64,000 nt of DNA from JAFGHJ01 sp964525555 (lineage in GTDB: Bacteria > Hydrothermota > UBA3072): contig CAZGHN010000012.1 of NCBI GenBank assembly GCA_964525555.1, positions 1-64,000 of the forward strand. Reading direction: 5' to 3'. The notes beneath the pieces are model-generated. The model ran no database searches and was not told the origin of the DNA. It was given only the letters and a program-made list of their open reading frames with translations. Within the stretch, counting starts at the first letter, position 1. The number at the start of each line of letters is the position of its first letter. The translations under genes and the position numbers were made by a program. Positions 1-9,627 of this stretch are shown here, one piece after another.

Positions 1-40
1 TTGTGGCTTTGTGTGAGAATCTTTTTGGGGGGTGGGGGTA
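1..40. repeat. Word-like intergenic repeat (family A)
   Basis: The left edge carries a phrase of the type ctttgtggctttgtgtgag followed by a G-rich run. The same wording recurs at about 23661-23692 and 61250-61275, and as its complement at 9694-9722, 25741-25770 and 27486-27525. It is non-coding and lies just upstream of the rtcB promoter. Confidence 0.7.
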
Positions 41-41
41 C

Positions 42-69
42 TTGAAATAAGGAGCAAAGAGTCTATATT
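42..69 (+). promoter_or_regulatory. rtcB operon promoter, leaderless type
   Basis: TTGAAA (42-47), a 16-base spacer and TATATT (64-69). The -10 box ends 8 bases before the rtcB ATG, so transcription should begin at or within a base or two of the start codon. AGGA in that gap could act as a weak ribosome site, so this case is less clean than the others. Confidence 0.6.
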
Positions 70-77
70 AGGAAACA

Positions 78-1505
78 ATGAAGAAAATTGGCAATTATAA
101 GTGGTTAATCGAAAAACAAGGGAAGATGAGAGTTCCCGGAATTATTTACGCTTCCGATAAATTGTATGAAGCTATGAAATCCGATAATTCGATTGAACAG
201 GTACGTAATGTCGCGTGTCTACCAGGAATTCAGAAATATTCACTTGCGATGCCTGATATTCACTGGGGTTATGGTTTCCCGATTGGCGGAGTAGCTGCGA
301 TGGATATTGAAAACGGAGTGATTTCACCCGGGGGAGTAGGATTTGATATAAACTGCGGTGTTAGGGTGGTTAAAACGAATCTTAATAGCTCGGATTTAAT
401 TAAAAACAAAGAGTTACTTACTAACAAAATATATTCGGCTATTCCATGCGGAGTAGGTTCAAAGAGCGACATAAATGTTTCTTTTTCAACGCTTAAAAAT
501 ATACTTAAAGAGGGTTCCTCCTGGGCAGTAAAAAACGGATTTGGTTGGGATGAAGACCTCGAATATACTGAAGAAAATGGCCGATTGAAAGAAGTAAACC
601 CTGAAGTTATTTCCGATAGGGCTCTGGAAAGAGGAAGACAACAACTCGGGACCCTGGGTTCGGGAAATCATTTTATTGAAATACAGAAAGTCTCAGAAAT
701 CTTTGACGAAGAATCAGCAAATATGCTTGGATTAGAAATAGATTCACTAACAGTAATGATTCATACAGGTTCGAGAGGCTTTGGTCACCAAGTTTGCAGC
801 GATTGGGTTAAAAATTTACGAAAAAACAAAAAGAAGTTTAATATAGATATCCCTGACGAACAACTCATATACGCTCCGTTTGACTCAAAAGAGGGACAGG
901 AATATCTTTCGGCTATGCGAGCGGCAGCTAATTTTGCCTGGGCGAATCGACAGATAATTTTATCCCGATTGAGAGAAAATTTCTCAGAAGTTTTTGGAAA
1001 ATCCCCGGAAGCTCTCGGCATGGATATGATATACGATGTAGCGCATAATATTGCAAAAGTTGAAGAGCATACTGTTGAAGGAAAGAGAAAAAAACTTTGC
1101 GTTCATAGAAAGGGTGCGACCAGGGCATTCCCTCCGAATCATACCGACATTCCAAAAAAATACAGAGAATTCGGACAACCGGTTTTAATACCCGGAGATA
1201 TGGGTACTGCATCTTATATTCTGCTTGGAACCAAAAAAGCAATGGATGAAACTTTTGGTTCTGCCTGTCACGGTGCCGGAAGGGTACTTTCAAGAAAAAA
1301 AGCGATGCAGGCAACAGGTGGAAGGAATATTACCCACGAACTTAAAAAAAAGGGAATTTATGTAAGAGCAAAGTCACTTAGAACTCTTAGAGAAGAAGTA
1401 CCCGATGCATATAAGGATATAGATGAGGTCGTGGAAGTTGTATCAAGAGCTGGTATCTCTAAGAAAGTGGTTAAAATGCTTCCTCTTGCGGTTGTTAAGG
1501 GATAA
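78..1505 (+). CDS. rtcB: RNA-splicing ligase RtcB
   Basis: GTP- and Mn-dependent RNA ligase that joins 2',3'-cyclic-phosphate (or 3'-phosphate) ends to 5'-OH ends in RNA repair. The 475-residue length fits bacterial RtcB. Family motifs are clear and in order: GVGFDINCGVR (about 86-96), GSGNHFIE (about 194), HTGSRGFGHQV (about 229), DVAHNIAKVEEH (about 322), HRKGATRAFPP (about 345) and the CHGAGR stretch near 397, which contains the guanylylated His region. It is first in an operon; its TAA shares one base with the mutL ATG. Bacterial rtcB often sits with rtcA or an archease, but neither is here; instead it leads mismatch-repair and tRNA-modification genes. Confidence 0.95.
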   Translation: MKKIGNYKWLIEKQGKMRVPGIIYASDKLYEAMKSDNSIEQVRNVACLPGIQKYSLAMPDIHWGYGFPIGGVAAMDIENGVISPGGVGFDINCGVRVVKTNLNSSDLIKNKELLTNKIYSAIPCGVGSKSDINVSFSTLKNILKEGSSWAVKNGFGWDEDLEYTEENGRLKEVNPEVISDRALERGRQQLGTLGSGNHFIEIQKVSEIFDEESANMLGLEIDSLTVMIHTGSRGFGHQVCSDWVKNLRKNKKKFNIDIPDEQLIYAPFDSKEGQEYLSAMRAAANFAWANRQIILSRLRENFSEVFGKSPEALGMDMIYDVAHNIAKVEEHTVEGKRKKLCVHRKGATRAFPPNHTDIPKKYREFGQPVLIPGDMGTASYILLGTKKAMDETFGSACHGAGRVLSRKKAMQATGGRNITHELKKKGIYVRAKSLRTLREEVPDAYKDIDEVVEVVSRAGISKKVVKMLPLAVVKG

Positions 1506-3088
1506 TGGAAGAAAAAAGAATTTTAGAATTATCGGATAAAGTAAAAAGTAAAATCGCAGCCGGTGAAGTAGTAGAAGGCCCGTTTTCTTGCGTTAAGGAA
1601 TTGGTGGAAAACGCAATAGATGCAGAGGCCTCCCAGATTACTATAGACGTGGAAGATGGAGGAAAGAGGTTTATAAGTGTTTCGGATAACGGAATTGGTA
1701 TTCATCCGGATGATCTTGAGTTAGTTGTAAAAAGATATTCTACTAGTAAAATAAGCAGTTTGGAAGACCTTGACTCTATATATTCGCTGGGATTCAGAGG
1801 GGAGGCACTTGCTTCTATTGGTGCTGTTTCTCAGGTTGAAATACTTTCCAAACATACAAATAGCGATACCGGTAGATATATAAAGGTTTTTAACGGAGAA
1901 ATAAAAGAAGAAAAAGCAAGGCAACGTCAGAGAGGTACATCGGTAATAGTTAAATTTCTGTTTAATAATTATCCCGCCAGGAGAAAATTTTTACACTCAT
2001 CTAATGCTGAGTTCAGGAAAATTCTAGGGGAGGTGCTGCCTAAGTGTATATGTTATCCTGGAATATCTTTTGTTTTAACGCATAATGGTAAGAAGGTTTT
2101 AGATGTTCCTTCCACTACTTCAGATGACCGAATTCTTTCTATTATGGATGAAAATTTTCTTTCGTCTCTTCTACCTTTTGAATCTGGTAATGAGGAAAAC
2201 AATATTAAAATTAGCGGCTGGATACAGAGGCCTGAACTGCCGTCGCAGAAAAAATACTATCTATTCGTTAATAAAAGGAATGTTTGGGATGGCAAGTTTT
2301 TTAAAACGATAAAAGATTTTTATACTCCATTTACGGATGAAAATCCTTCTTTTATAATATTTGTTGATATTCCGGCTGATCTACTCGATGTAAATGTACA
2401 TCCGACAAAAAAGGAAGTAAAATTTCAAAGAGAAGAAACGGTTATGTCAACATTAAGAAGAGCTTTAAATGAAAAAATTGGAGTAAACAGTGATTATAGA
2501 AGAGAGCTTTTCTCTTTTAAAGATGATTTTTTATTCGGAGATGATAGCAAAAGCAAATTCTGGCAATTACACGATTCTTATATTGTGGCTCAAACAAATG
2601 GCGGTCTTGTTATAATCGATCAGCACGCAGCCCATGAAAGAATACTTTATGACAATTTCAAAAATAATGAGACTTTTAGCACACAAAGCCTGTTGTTCCC
2701 TATACAGGTTAATCATACTCCACTTGAAATATTAAAGCTTGAAGAATTGAAGGATGAGTTGAAAAAACTTGGGTTTGTTTTTAGAGTTTTTTCCGGTAAT
2801 ACTGTTATATGGGAGGGCGTGCCTTCAATAATAGCCGAAATAAACGAAGAGAAAATCAGAGGTATATTAGAAGACCTTTCAGAAGAAAAAGAAACTTCAA
2901 TCGACGGATTACTTAAGTCGATTAGCTGTCATCTCGCAATAAAAGCGGGAGATCCCTTATCGGTGGAAGAAATGGAAAATCTGGTAAATCTTTTATTTTC
3001 TACAGATACACCTTTCAGATGTCCTCATGGCAGACCGGTTCTTTTTGAGCTATCTCTTCACGATATAGAAAAGAAACTGCTCCGATGA
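1505..3088 (+). CDS. mutL: DNA mismatch repair protein MutL
   Basis: GHKL ATPase that links mismatch recognition by MutS to strand incision. The N-terminal ATPase has ELVENAIDA (about 37-45), DNGIG (about 65) and GFRGEAL (about 96). The C-terminal domain carries the metal-binding endonuclease motifs DQHAAHE (about 374), SCHLAIKAG (about 477) and CPHGRP (about 507), so this is the nicking type of MutL expected in bacteria lacking MutH. Small deviations: GEVVEGP where most have GEVVERP, and D instead of E at the end of the DQHA(X)2E(X)4E motif. It overlaps miaA by four bases. The matching mutS is at 36181-38709. Confidence 0.95.
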   Translation: MEEKRILELSDKVKSKIAAGEVVEGPFSCVKELVENAIDAEASQITIDVEDGGKRFISVSDNGIGIHPDDLELVVKRYSTSKISSLEDLDSIYSLGFRGEALASIGAVSQVEILSKHTNSDTGRYIKVFNGEIKEEKARQRQRGTSVIVKFLFNNYPARRKFLHSSNAEFRKILGEVLPKCICYPGISFVLTHNGKKVLDVPSTTSDDRILSIMDENFLSSLLPFESGNEENNIKISGWIQRPELPSQKKYYLFVNKRNVWDGKFFKTIKDFYTPFTDENPSFIIFVDIPADLLDVNVHPTKKEVKFQREETVMSTLRRALNEKIGVNSDYRRELFSFKDDFLFGDDSKSKFWQLHDSYIVAQTNGGLVIIDQHAAHERILYDNFKNNETFSTQSLLFPIQVNHTPLEILKLEELKDELKKLGFVFRVFSGNTVIWEGVPSIIAEINEEKIRGILEDLSEEKETSIDGLLKSISCHLAIKAGDPLSVEEMENLVNLLFSTDTPFRCPHGRPVLFELSLHDIEKKLLR

Positions 3089-4002
3089 AAGAGGTAATAA
3101 CAATAATAGGACCAACAGCATCGGGAAAAACTTCTTTATGTATCGAATTAGGAGAAAGCTTTCCCATTGAAGTAATTTCAGCCGACTCAAGACAAATCTA
3201 TAAGGGAATGGATATAGGCACGGCTAAAGCAACTTCCGAAGAAATCAGATGCGTTCCGCATCATTTGATAGACATAAAGGAACCGGACGAAAATTATTCT
3301 GCATATGAGTTTTTATGCGATTGTAAAAGAAAAGTGGGAGAGATAAGAGAGAGAAATAAAATACCGATAATTTGCGGCGGAACTATATTTTATATAAAAT
3401 CTCTTGTCGAAGGTATGTTTGAAGAACCTCAAATATCCGAAAATATACGTAACGATATAAGGGCTGAAATGAAAAAATCTGGCTCTTTGAAGATGCATAA
3501 AGAGTTAGAAAAAATCGACCCCGAGGCTGCAAAGAGAATACACCCAAATGATAAACAGCGAATTGGAAGAGCAATAGAAGTATATAGAGCAAGTGGTATT
3601 ACATTAACTGAGTTTTGGGAAAAAGGAAATCAAAATAAAATACCTTTAGAAATATTTTCTATCTTGTTGAATAAAAAAGAGTTACGTAAAAGAATAGAAA
3701 ATAGAGTAAAGAAAATGTTTGAAGATGGATTTGTGCAGGAAGTTAAGATGTTACTTAACAGGGGGTATAAACCTTCACTATATTCTTTTACTTCTATTGG
3801 TTATGAGCAAGTTTCGAAATATATTTTAAATCAAAATGGTAGCAGTTACAAGGAAGTTATGAATGAAGTCATGAAAGAAACAAAAAAATATGCAGATAGA
3901 CAAATCACTTTTATAAAGGGAATTCCCGATGTAAAAATATTTAAAAATAAAGAAAAAATAAAGGCGGAAATAATTGAAAAAATACAAGAGGAAAAAAACT
4001 AA
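3085..4002 (+). CDS. miaA: tRNA dimethylallyltransferase MiaA
   Basis: Transfers a dimethylallyl group from DMAPP to N6 of A37 in tRNAs reading UNN codons, giving i6A. The P-loop GPTASGKTS lies at about 9-17, DSRQIYKGMDIGTA at about 35-48, and the full 305 residues fit the family. Its start overlaps mutL (ATGA), and mutL-miaA adjacency is common in bacteria. The next gene, ispG, makes isoprenoid precursors and therefore feeds the DMAPP substrate. MiaB (32689-33984) would complete ms2i6A. Confidence 0.95.
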   Translation: MKEVITIIGPTASGKTSLCIELGESFPIEVISADSRQIYKGMDIGTAKATSEEIRCVPHHLIDIKEPDENYSAYEFLCDCKRKVGEIRERNKIPIICGGTIFYIKSLVEGMFEEPQISENIRNDIRAEMKKSGSLKMHKELEKIDPEAAKRIHPNDKQRIGRAIEVYRASGITLTEFWEKGNQNKIPLEIFSILLNKKELRKRIENRVKKMFEDGFVQEVKMLLNRGYKPSLYSFTSIGYEQVSKYILNQNGSSYKEVMNEVMKETKKYADRQITFIKGIPDVKIFKNKEKIKAEIIEKIQEEKN

Positions 4003-5050
4003 AGTAGTAAAGATCGGCCGGGTTAAAATTGGCGGGAATAATCCAATAGCTATACAATCTATGACCAATACCGATACCCGGAGTAAAAGGAAAACGATAA
4101 AACAAATTGAGAAACTTGAAAGGGAAGGCTGCGAGATTATAAGAGTAGCTGTTCCGGATTTAGCTGCAGCTAAATGTATAAAAAAAATAAAGAAAAGTAT
4201 AAATATTCCCTTGGTCGCCGATATACATTACGATTTTACTCTCGCTGTTGAAGCAGTAAAGCAAGGTGCGGATAAGATAAGAATAAACCCGGGCAATATA
4301 GGAGATAGATGGAAAATCGAAGAAATTGTCAAAATTTGCAAAGAGAGAGAAATACCTATAAGAGTTGGCGCAAATGCGGGTTCAATCAAAAAAGAGTATA
4401 TAGAAAAATTTAACGGAATAACTCCTGAAGCTCTTGTTGAATCGGTCACTGATGAGATAAATATACTTGAAGATTTAAATTTTGATTCTATCGTGGTTTC
4501 TATTAAATCTTCGGATGTAAGAACCATGATTGATGCTAATAGATTATTTTCCGATAAATATAATTACCCGCTTCATATTGGAGTGACCGAAGCCGGGCCT
4601 CCGGGAGGTAGGGGAGAAGTATACTCTGCTGTGGGTATCGGAATTCTTTTAGAAGAAGGTATTGGGGATACAATACGAGTTTCGCTTACCGGAGATCCTT
4701 CAAATGAGGTCCAGACAGCCCGACGTATTCTTTCTGCTCTTGAAATAAGGAAAATCGGACCACGGATAATTTCCTGTCCCACTTGCGGAAGATTACAATT
4801 TGACCTTGAAAACTTATTAAAGAAAATCGAAAAAGAAACAAAAAATATTAACCTTCCTATTACCATTGCTGTAATGGGTTGTTCTGTGAACGGTCCCGGA
4901 GAGGCAAAGGAAGCAGATATAGGAATAGCGGGTGGTAAAGGTTCTGCGATAGTATTTAAGAAAGGAAAAAAAGTGTCTACTGCAAAGGAAAAAGATATTA
5001 TGAGCGTTTTTATGCTTGAATTAAATGATTTACTAAAGGAGGCTTATTGA
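3974..5050 (+). CDS. ispG: 4-hydroxy-3-methylbut-2-enyl diphosphate synthase IspG (GcpE)
   Basis: Iron-sulfur reductive enzyme of the MEP isoprenoid pathway, converting MEcPP to HMBPP. Hallmarks are an N-terminal TIM-barrel-like part (IQSMTNTDT about 26-34; VADIHYDF about 79; RINPGNIG about 99) and the C-terminal [4Fe-4S] site with SCPTCGR (about 264) and MGCSVNGPGEA (about 299). At 358 residues it is the short bacterial form without the insert seen in plant and chlamydial enzymes. The start is TTG at 3974, 29 bases inside miaA, preceded by AAGGCGG. The TGA stop overlaps the next ATG by one base. Confidence 0.93.
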   Translation: MKKYKRKKTKVVKIGRVKIGGNNPIAIQSMTNTDTRSKRKTIKQIEKLEREGCEIIRVAVPDLAAAKCIKKIKKSINIPLVADIHYDFTLAVEAVKQGADKIRINPGNIGDRWKIEEIVKICKEREIPIRVGANAGSIKKEYIEKFNGITPEALVESVTDEINILEDLNFDSIVVSIKSSDVRTMIDANRLFSDKYNYPLHIGVTEAGPPGGRGEVYSAVGIGILLEEGIGDTIRVSLTGDPSNEVQTARRILSALEIRKIGPRIISCPTCGRLQFDLENLLKKIEKETKNINLPITIAVMGCSVNGPGEAKEADIGIAGGKGSAIVFKKGKKVSTAKEKDIMSVFMLELNDLLKEAY

Positions 5051-5301
5051 TGGCGATGAAAGTTGAGAAAGAAAAGAAAAACGTGGATCTTTATACAAGT
5101 CACTTTAAGATAATGGGAGATGTGCATATTCCTTTACATGCGAGACTAACCGATTCTCTTCAGGCTCTTTCCAAGCAGTCTGGTTTTCTCCCCATGACAG
5201 ACGTGATTATTAAATTCAGAAATGGTGTAGAAAGAAGCGAAAATTTTATCCTGATTAAAATTAGCGAAATTGAATTAATATGCTTGAAAGATGAGGAATA
5301 A
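5050..5301 (+). CDS. Small conserved protein, DUF6812-like
   Basis: An 83-residue protein read from the ATG that overlaps the ispG stop (TGATG); an in-frame TTG one codon earlier is less likely. The body (GDVHIPLHARLTDSL, then FLPMTDVIIKF, ending in an ELICL strand) resembles the small all-beta DUF6812 domain, whose members share a signature of an altered beta strand, R-L-(S/T)-D and F-(L/I)-P-(L/M)-T-(D/N). No catalytic residues are evident and the function is unknown. The family assignment is from memory of the pattern. It is the last cistron of the rtcB operon. Confidence 0.6.
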   Translation: MAMKVEKEKKNVDLYTSHFKIMGDVHIPLHARLTDSLQALSKQSGFLPMTDVIIKFRNGVERSENFILIKISEIELICLKDEE

Positions 5302-5310
5302 AAAGAATAC

Positions 5311-5338
5311 TTGACAATGAAGAAAAAAGGCTTAATAT
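5311..5338 (+). promoter_or_regulatory. Promoter of the SLBB gene, leaderless type
   Basis: Consensus TTGACA (5311-5316), 16 bases, TAATAT (5333-5338), then nine A/T bases to the ATG at 5348. No ribosome-binding site fits in the gap; the mRNA should start about three bases before the start codon. Confidence 0.6.
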
Positions 5339-5347
5339 ATTTTAATA

Positions 5348-5749
5348 ATGAATCTATTGATTGGATTTTTAATTATTAGCCTGCCTCAACAGTCAGATTT
5401 TTTATTAGAAGGCGGTTCAATAAGGATTCAAGTTTGGGGAGAGGTTAGAGCTCCCGGAATATATTATGTTACTCCTTCGACAAATATTGTAGAGGCTATA
5501 TCTTTTGCCAGTGGACCTACTTCAAGATCCGATCTTTCTAATGTAAAACTTGTTAGAGCGATTAAAGGAAAAGAAGTTTCTTATTTTAACGTTAGCGGTT
5601 ATCTGAGTGGAAAGCTTAAAAATCCACCCATTTTAGAATCCGGTGATTTAGTTTATGTAAATCAATCTCTGTCATCGAAATTATGGGATTTTACAAAATT
5701 CTTAGGTGTCGTCGGAGCCGTGGCTTATTATTTCTATCGTCTTGATTAG
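5348..5749 (+). CDS. Exported SLBB-domain protein
   Basis: A 133-residue envelope protein. Residues 1-14 form a hydrophobic export signal. Residues about 26-105 match the SLBB fold (soluble-ligand-binding beta-grasp): IRIQVWGEVRAPGIYYV, then a typical VEAISFASGPT segment and ESGDLVYVN. A short hydrophobic C-terminal helix (about 112-130) may anchor it. SLBB domains are usual in Wza-type polysaccharide export proteins, but here there is a single domain and no Poly_export domain. It is followed 13 bases later by a membrane sensor-like protein that it may partner. Function is inferred only from the fold. Confidence 0.7.
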   Translation: MNLLIGFLIISLPQQSDFLLEGGSIRIQVWGEVRAPGIYYVTPSTNIVEAISFASGPTSRSDLSNVKLVRAIKGKEVSYFNVSGYLSGKLKNPPILESGDLVYVNQSLSSKLWDFTKFLGVVGAVAYYFYRLD

Positions 5750-5762
5750 CTAAGGAGGAGCC

Positions 5763-7181
5763 GTGTTCAAAAAGGGTTTTATTTTTGGTTTATTAGGTTT
5801 CTTTGTTTCGCTCATAATTGTTTCTGTAACCTCTCCTAAAAGAAACATTTCTGTACAAGGAACAGGCTCGCTTACGTATGAAGATGGAGTTAACGGCTGG
5901 ATTTCTTTTGGAAATATCTTAGAAGAGAGCTTTAAGGAAGCTTTTCTTAATAAAGATGATATATTTATATCAATGTTTATGTGGAAAATAATGAATCCGA
6001 TAAATATCCCCAATAAACCAGAAATAATAATTACTGAAGAAAATAATACGATATTTTGGACGGATGGGGCCCAGCAAAAAGGTACAAAATATACGACGTG
6101 GACAGAAAATGGAAAAGATGAAAATGTTCAAACTTCTGACTCTATTTCTATAATAAGAATTCCGATAATATCTGACAATAGAAGAATTGCCGGATATTTA
6201 TTCCTTGAGATTAAGAATAAGCCAAACCCTAAGGATTTTACTATAGCAGGATGGAAATATTACGGTGCAGTTCTTGCCTCTTCCAGTACTATAAGGGGTA
6301 ATGTTGCAAATCGTAACCAATCGGAAATTAAAAGTTATTTCAATAAGGTTACAAAAAAGAAAGATATAATTAATTTAACAATTCTTGACAGAAATGAGAC
6401 AGTGCTTTGGGATATCGATAATTCAAGAATTGACAAAAAATTAGAAAATGGCGGATGGATAAATCAAGAAAAGGATAAAGATCAATCTGATAGATTTTAT
6501 TTTTCATCACCCGTTGAACAGCAAGAATCAAAAATAGGAGATATTCACTATTTGGTTAAATTACCGTCTGCTGGAGGAAATTCTTTCATTAAAGGAACTA
6601 TTAATAAAGTTACAGGTCTTGTAAATTCAAAAAGTTTGATCCCTTCGATAATTGCTTTCTTGTTTTTCTTTTTAGCTGGTATAGTTTTAAGCAAAGGAGC
6701 TGGCAGCGGCACAACAGTCATAAAAAAAGTTGTTTCTGGCAAAACTTCTCCTGGCCTTCAGAATAAAATACAACAATTGGAGGAAGAAATCCGAGATTTA
6801 GAGCAAACAAAAGCTGATGTGATGGAAGAAGTAGCAAAAAGACAAAAAACGCAGAAAGACCTGGAAAAAACGCAGAAAGACCTGGAAGAAGAAATCGGGG
6901 CTCTTCAAAGTAAAAAAGAAAATATTCCGAAAGAAAAAGAAGAAGTACCCGCTGGAATGGGACCTCTATCCGGCGGAGGAGAATCCGAAGAATCTCTTCT
7001 TTTTGATGATTTATTGGGAGAAAAAGGCAAAACAAGTGCACAGAAAAAGGAAGAATTAGAATTAACCCAACGAATAGTGTCAAAAAGAAGGGAAGAAATA
7101 GATCTATCAAGTAAAATAGAAACAAGAAGACGAGAACTTTTAGAATTGCAGCAAAAGATCGAGAAGCTAAAAGGCGAGTAA
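5763..7181 (+). CDS. Membrane protein with extracytoplasmic sensor-like domain and coiled coil
   Basis: A 472-residue protein not recognised as a named family. The start is GTG with a strong AAGGAGGAG site. A transmembrane helix (about 5-22) precedes an extracytoplasmic region (about 30-275) with strand-rich stretches such as SISIIRIPIISDNRRIAGYLFLEI that resemble Cache/PAS-like sensor folds. A second helix (about 287-309) leads into a highly charged cytoplasmic coiled coil to the end. There is no HAMP, kinase, cyclase or methyl-accepting domain. A 21-base tandem repeat near 6845-6886 encodes two copies of KTQKDLE. Topology suggests a signal receiver or scaffold acting with the SLBB protein just upstream. 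Confidence 0.65.
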   Translation: MFKKGFIFGLLGFFVSLIIVSVTSPKRNISVQGTGSLTYEDGVNGWISFGNILEESFKEAFLNKDDIFISMFMWKIMNPINIPNKPEIIITEENNTIFWTDGAQQKGTKYTTWTENGKDENVQTSDSISIIRIPIISDNRRIAGYLFLEIKNKPNPKDFTIAGWKYYGAVLASSSTIRGNVANRNQSEIKSYFNKVTKKKDIINLTILDRNETVLWDIDNSRIDKKLENGGWINQEKDKDQSDRFYFSSPVEQQESKIGDIHYLVKLPSAGGNSFIKGTINKVTGLVNSKSLIPSIIAFLFFFLAGIVLSKGAGSGTTVIKKVVSGKTSPGLQNKIQQLEEEIRDLEQTKADVMEEVAKRQKTQKDLEKTQKDLEEEIGALQSKKENIPKEKEEVPAGMGPLSGGGESEESLLFDDLLGEKGKTSAQKKEELELTQRIVSKRREEIDLSSKIETRRRELLELQQKIEKLKGE

Positions 7182-7214
7182 TAACTATAAAATATCCCTT
7201 ACATCAATTCGATA

Positions 7215-9626
7215 ATGTATCCTTTTAAAGAAATAGAAGATAAATGGCGAAAAAAATGGGAAAATTCTCACTTCTTTAATACTCCTGAAAAACCTAAAAA
7301 CAAGTATTTTATTATGGAAATGTGGCCGTATACTTCCGGAAATATTCATATGGGGCATTTCAGGAATTATTGCTTTGGGGATTTAAAATGGCGATGGGAA
7401 AAGATGAGAAAGAAGGATTTATTACATCCTTTTGGGTGGGATGCTTTTGGTCTCCCTGCAGAGGAAGCAGCTATAAAGAAGAAATTAGACCCTAAAGAGT
7501 GGACCTACAACAATATGAAAACCGCAAGAGAAACTATAAAAAAATTGGGGCTCAGTTATGATTGGGAAAGGGAAGTGGCGACATCCGATCCGGAATATTA
7601 CAAATGGACTCAATGGCTGCTTGTTCAATTGTATAAAAATGGTCTCCTATACAGGGATGAATCATATGTAAACTGGTGCCCGGGCTGTAAAACAGTTCTC
7701 GCAAACGAACAGGTAGAAAGTGGCAAGTGCTGGAGATGTGATTCCGAAATAGAAAAAAGAAAGCTTAAACAATGGTTCGTGCGTATTACGGAGTACGCAG
7801 AGGAATTACATAAAGACATAGAAACTCTCGAATACTGGCCTGAAAATATAAAGGAAATGCAAAGAAACTGGATAGGGAGGAGAGAAGGAGCTGAAATAAA
7901 ATTCAAACTTGAAAGTGGGGAAGAATTTAACATATTCACCACGCGGCCTGACACAATTTACGGTGTCACTTTTATGTGTATATCACCTGAGAGCCAGTTG
8001 GCAGAGAAAATAGCTGAAACTAACGATAATGTGAAGAAATATATTCATGATTCCCTGCTTTTAAGCAATATAGAACGCACTAGAGAGGATAGAGAGAAAA
8101 CCGGAGCAGATACTAACCTACGGGTCATACACCCGCTTACCGGCGATAAACTGCCTGTTTATGTGGCCGATTTCGTGCTTGGCTCATACGGCACAGGGCT
8201 TATTATGTGCGTACCGGCTCACGATCAAAGAGACTACGAATTTGCCAAAAAATACAATCTCCCTATAAAGGAAGTAATAAGAGGCGATACGCCCCTTGGC
8301 GATGCCGCCTACACAGAAGTCGGGACAATGATTAACTCAGGAGAGTTCGACGGAATGCCATCAAATGAAGCTTTAAGTAAAATAACACAACATATTTCAG
8401 ATAAAGGGCTTGGTGGTATTTCTATAAACTATCGCTTGAATGATTGGTTAATTTCTCGTCAGAGGTATTGGGGTGCTCCGATCCCTATGATTCACTGTGA
8501 TAAATGTGGTGAAGTTCCGGTTCCGGAAGCCGATTTACCGGTTCTTTTGCCTCCGCCCGAGGAAGTCGATTTTATACCCAAAGCCCGTTCACCGCTGGCG
8601 AGTCATCCGGCATTTGCAAAGGTTAAATGTCCGAAATGTGGGGGAGATGCAAGAAGAGATGCCGATACAGCAGATACTTTCGTTGATTCTGCCTGGTACC
8701 ACTTCCGTTACCTTGATCCAAAGAACGATAACGAAATTTTCGATAAGAAAGAAGCCGAAAAATGGCTTCCTGTTGATCTTTATATAGGCGGAGCCGAGCA
8801 TGCTACAGGACACCTTATCTATATGCGATTTTTCACTAAATTTTTGCATAAATTAGGATATTCCAACGTTAAAGAACCTGTTATACGTTTATTTAACCAG
8901 GGAATGGTTAGAGATGAAATAGGCGATGTAATGTCCAAATCAAAGGGTAACATTGTGGATCCTGAGGAATTAATTGCTAAAGTCGGGATAGACGCAGCTC
9001 GAATTGCAATGTTTTTCTTCGGTCCTCCGGATAGTGATATCGACTGGAAGGAAGAAAATATAAAAGGTTCTACGCGTTTCTTAACAAGGCTTTATGAACT
9101 TGGAGAAGAATACCTCAATAAAGATAATATACAATTAAATGATGAAGATAGGGCAGAAGCTCTTTACAAAGAAACCGAAAAAACTACTAAGAAAGTATCC
9201 GAAGATATCGAGCGATTTAGCTACAATACGGCAATTGCAGCATTAATGGAGTTTTTAAACAGTATTTCCGACTATAAAAAGAAGGATAAACTCTCAGGTT
9301 ACGCTTTAAGACGTTTATTTTTGCTTCTGGCACCCATTGCGCCGTATATATCAGAGGAAATGTACGCTAAATTTGGTGATAAAGACTCGGTTTTCCTTGA
9401 AGACTGGCCAAAATACAACCCGGATGGCATTGTTGAAGAGATGTATACGCTGGTTGTACAGGTAAACGGTAAACTAAGGGCAAGAATCGATGTAAATAAG
9501 GGTATTGAGCAGGATGAGGCGCTAAGTCTTGCCAGGGAAGTAAAGAACGTAAACCGTTTTTTCGAAAACGCCGAACCGAAGAAGGTTATATTTGTTAAGG
9601 ATCGTCTCCTTAATATTGTAATTTAG
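7215..9626 (+). CDS. leuS: Leucyl-tRNA synthetase
   Basis: Class Ia synthetase charging tRNA-Leu. At 803 residues it is full length. The HIGH-type motif is GNIHMGH (about 39-45), followed by HPFGWDAFGLPAEEAA. A CP1 editing domain with TTRPDTIYGVTFM (about 236-248) is present, as are zinc-type Cys pairs in CPGC (about 156) and CDKCGE (about 425). KMSKS appears as VMSKSKGNIVDP (about 573). No ribosome-binding site precedes the ATG; TATAAA at 7187-7192 may be part of a promoter, but I see no good -35. Word-like repeats follow the stop at once. Confidence 0.95.
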   Translation: MYPFKEIEDKWRKKWENSHFFNTPEKPKNKYFIMEMWPYTSGNIHMGHFRNYCFGDLKWRWEKMRKKDLLHPFGWDAFGLPAEEAAIKKKLDPKEWTYNNMKTARETIKKLGLSYDWEREVATSDPEYYKWTQWLLVQLYKNGLLYRDESYVNWCPGCKTVLANEQVESGKCWRCDSEIEKRKLKQWFVRITEYAEELHKDIETLEYWPENIKEMQRNWIGRREGAEIKFKLESGEEFNIFTTRPDTIYGVTFMCISPESQLAEKIAETNDNVKKYIHDSLLLSNIERTREDREKTGADTNLRVIHPLTGDKLPVYVADFVLGSYGTGLIMCVPAHDQRDYEFAKKYNLPIKEVIRGDTPLGDAAYTEVGTMINSGEFDGMPSNEALSKITQHISDKGLGGISINYRLNDWLISRQRYWGAPIPMIHCDKCGEVPVPEADLPVLLPPPEEVDFIPKARSPLASHPAFAKVKCPKCGGDARRDADTADTFVDSAWYHFRYLDPKNDNEIFDKKEAEKWLPVDLYIGGAEHATGHLIYMRFFTKFLHKLGYSNVKEPVIRLFNQGMVRDEIGDVMSKSKGNIVDPEELIAKVGIDAARIAMFFFGPPDSDIDWKEENIKGSTRFLTRLYELGEEYLNKDNIQLNDEDRAEALYKETEKTTKKVSEDIERFSYNTAIAALMEFLNSISDYKKKDKLSGYALRRLFLLLAPIAPYISEEMYAKFGDKDSVFLEDWPKYNPDGIVEEMYTLVVQVNGKLRARIDVNKGIEQDEALSLAREVKNVNRFFENAEPKKVIFVKDRLLNIVI

Positions 9627-9627
9627 T

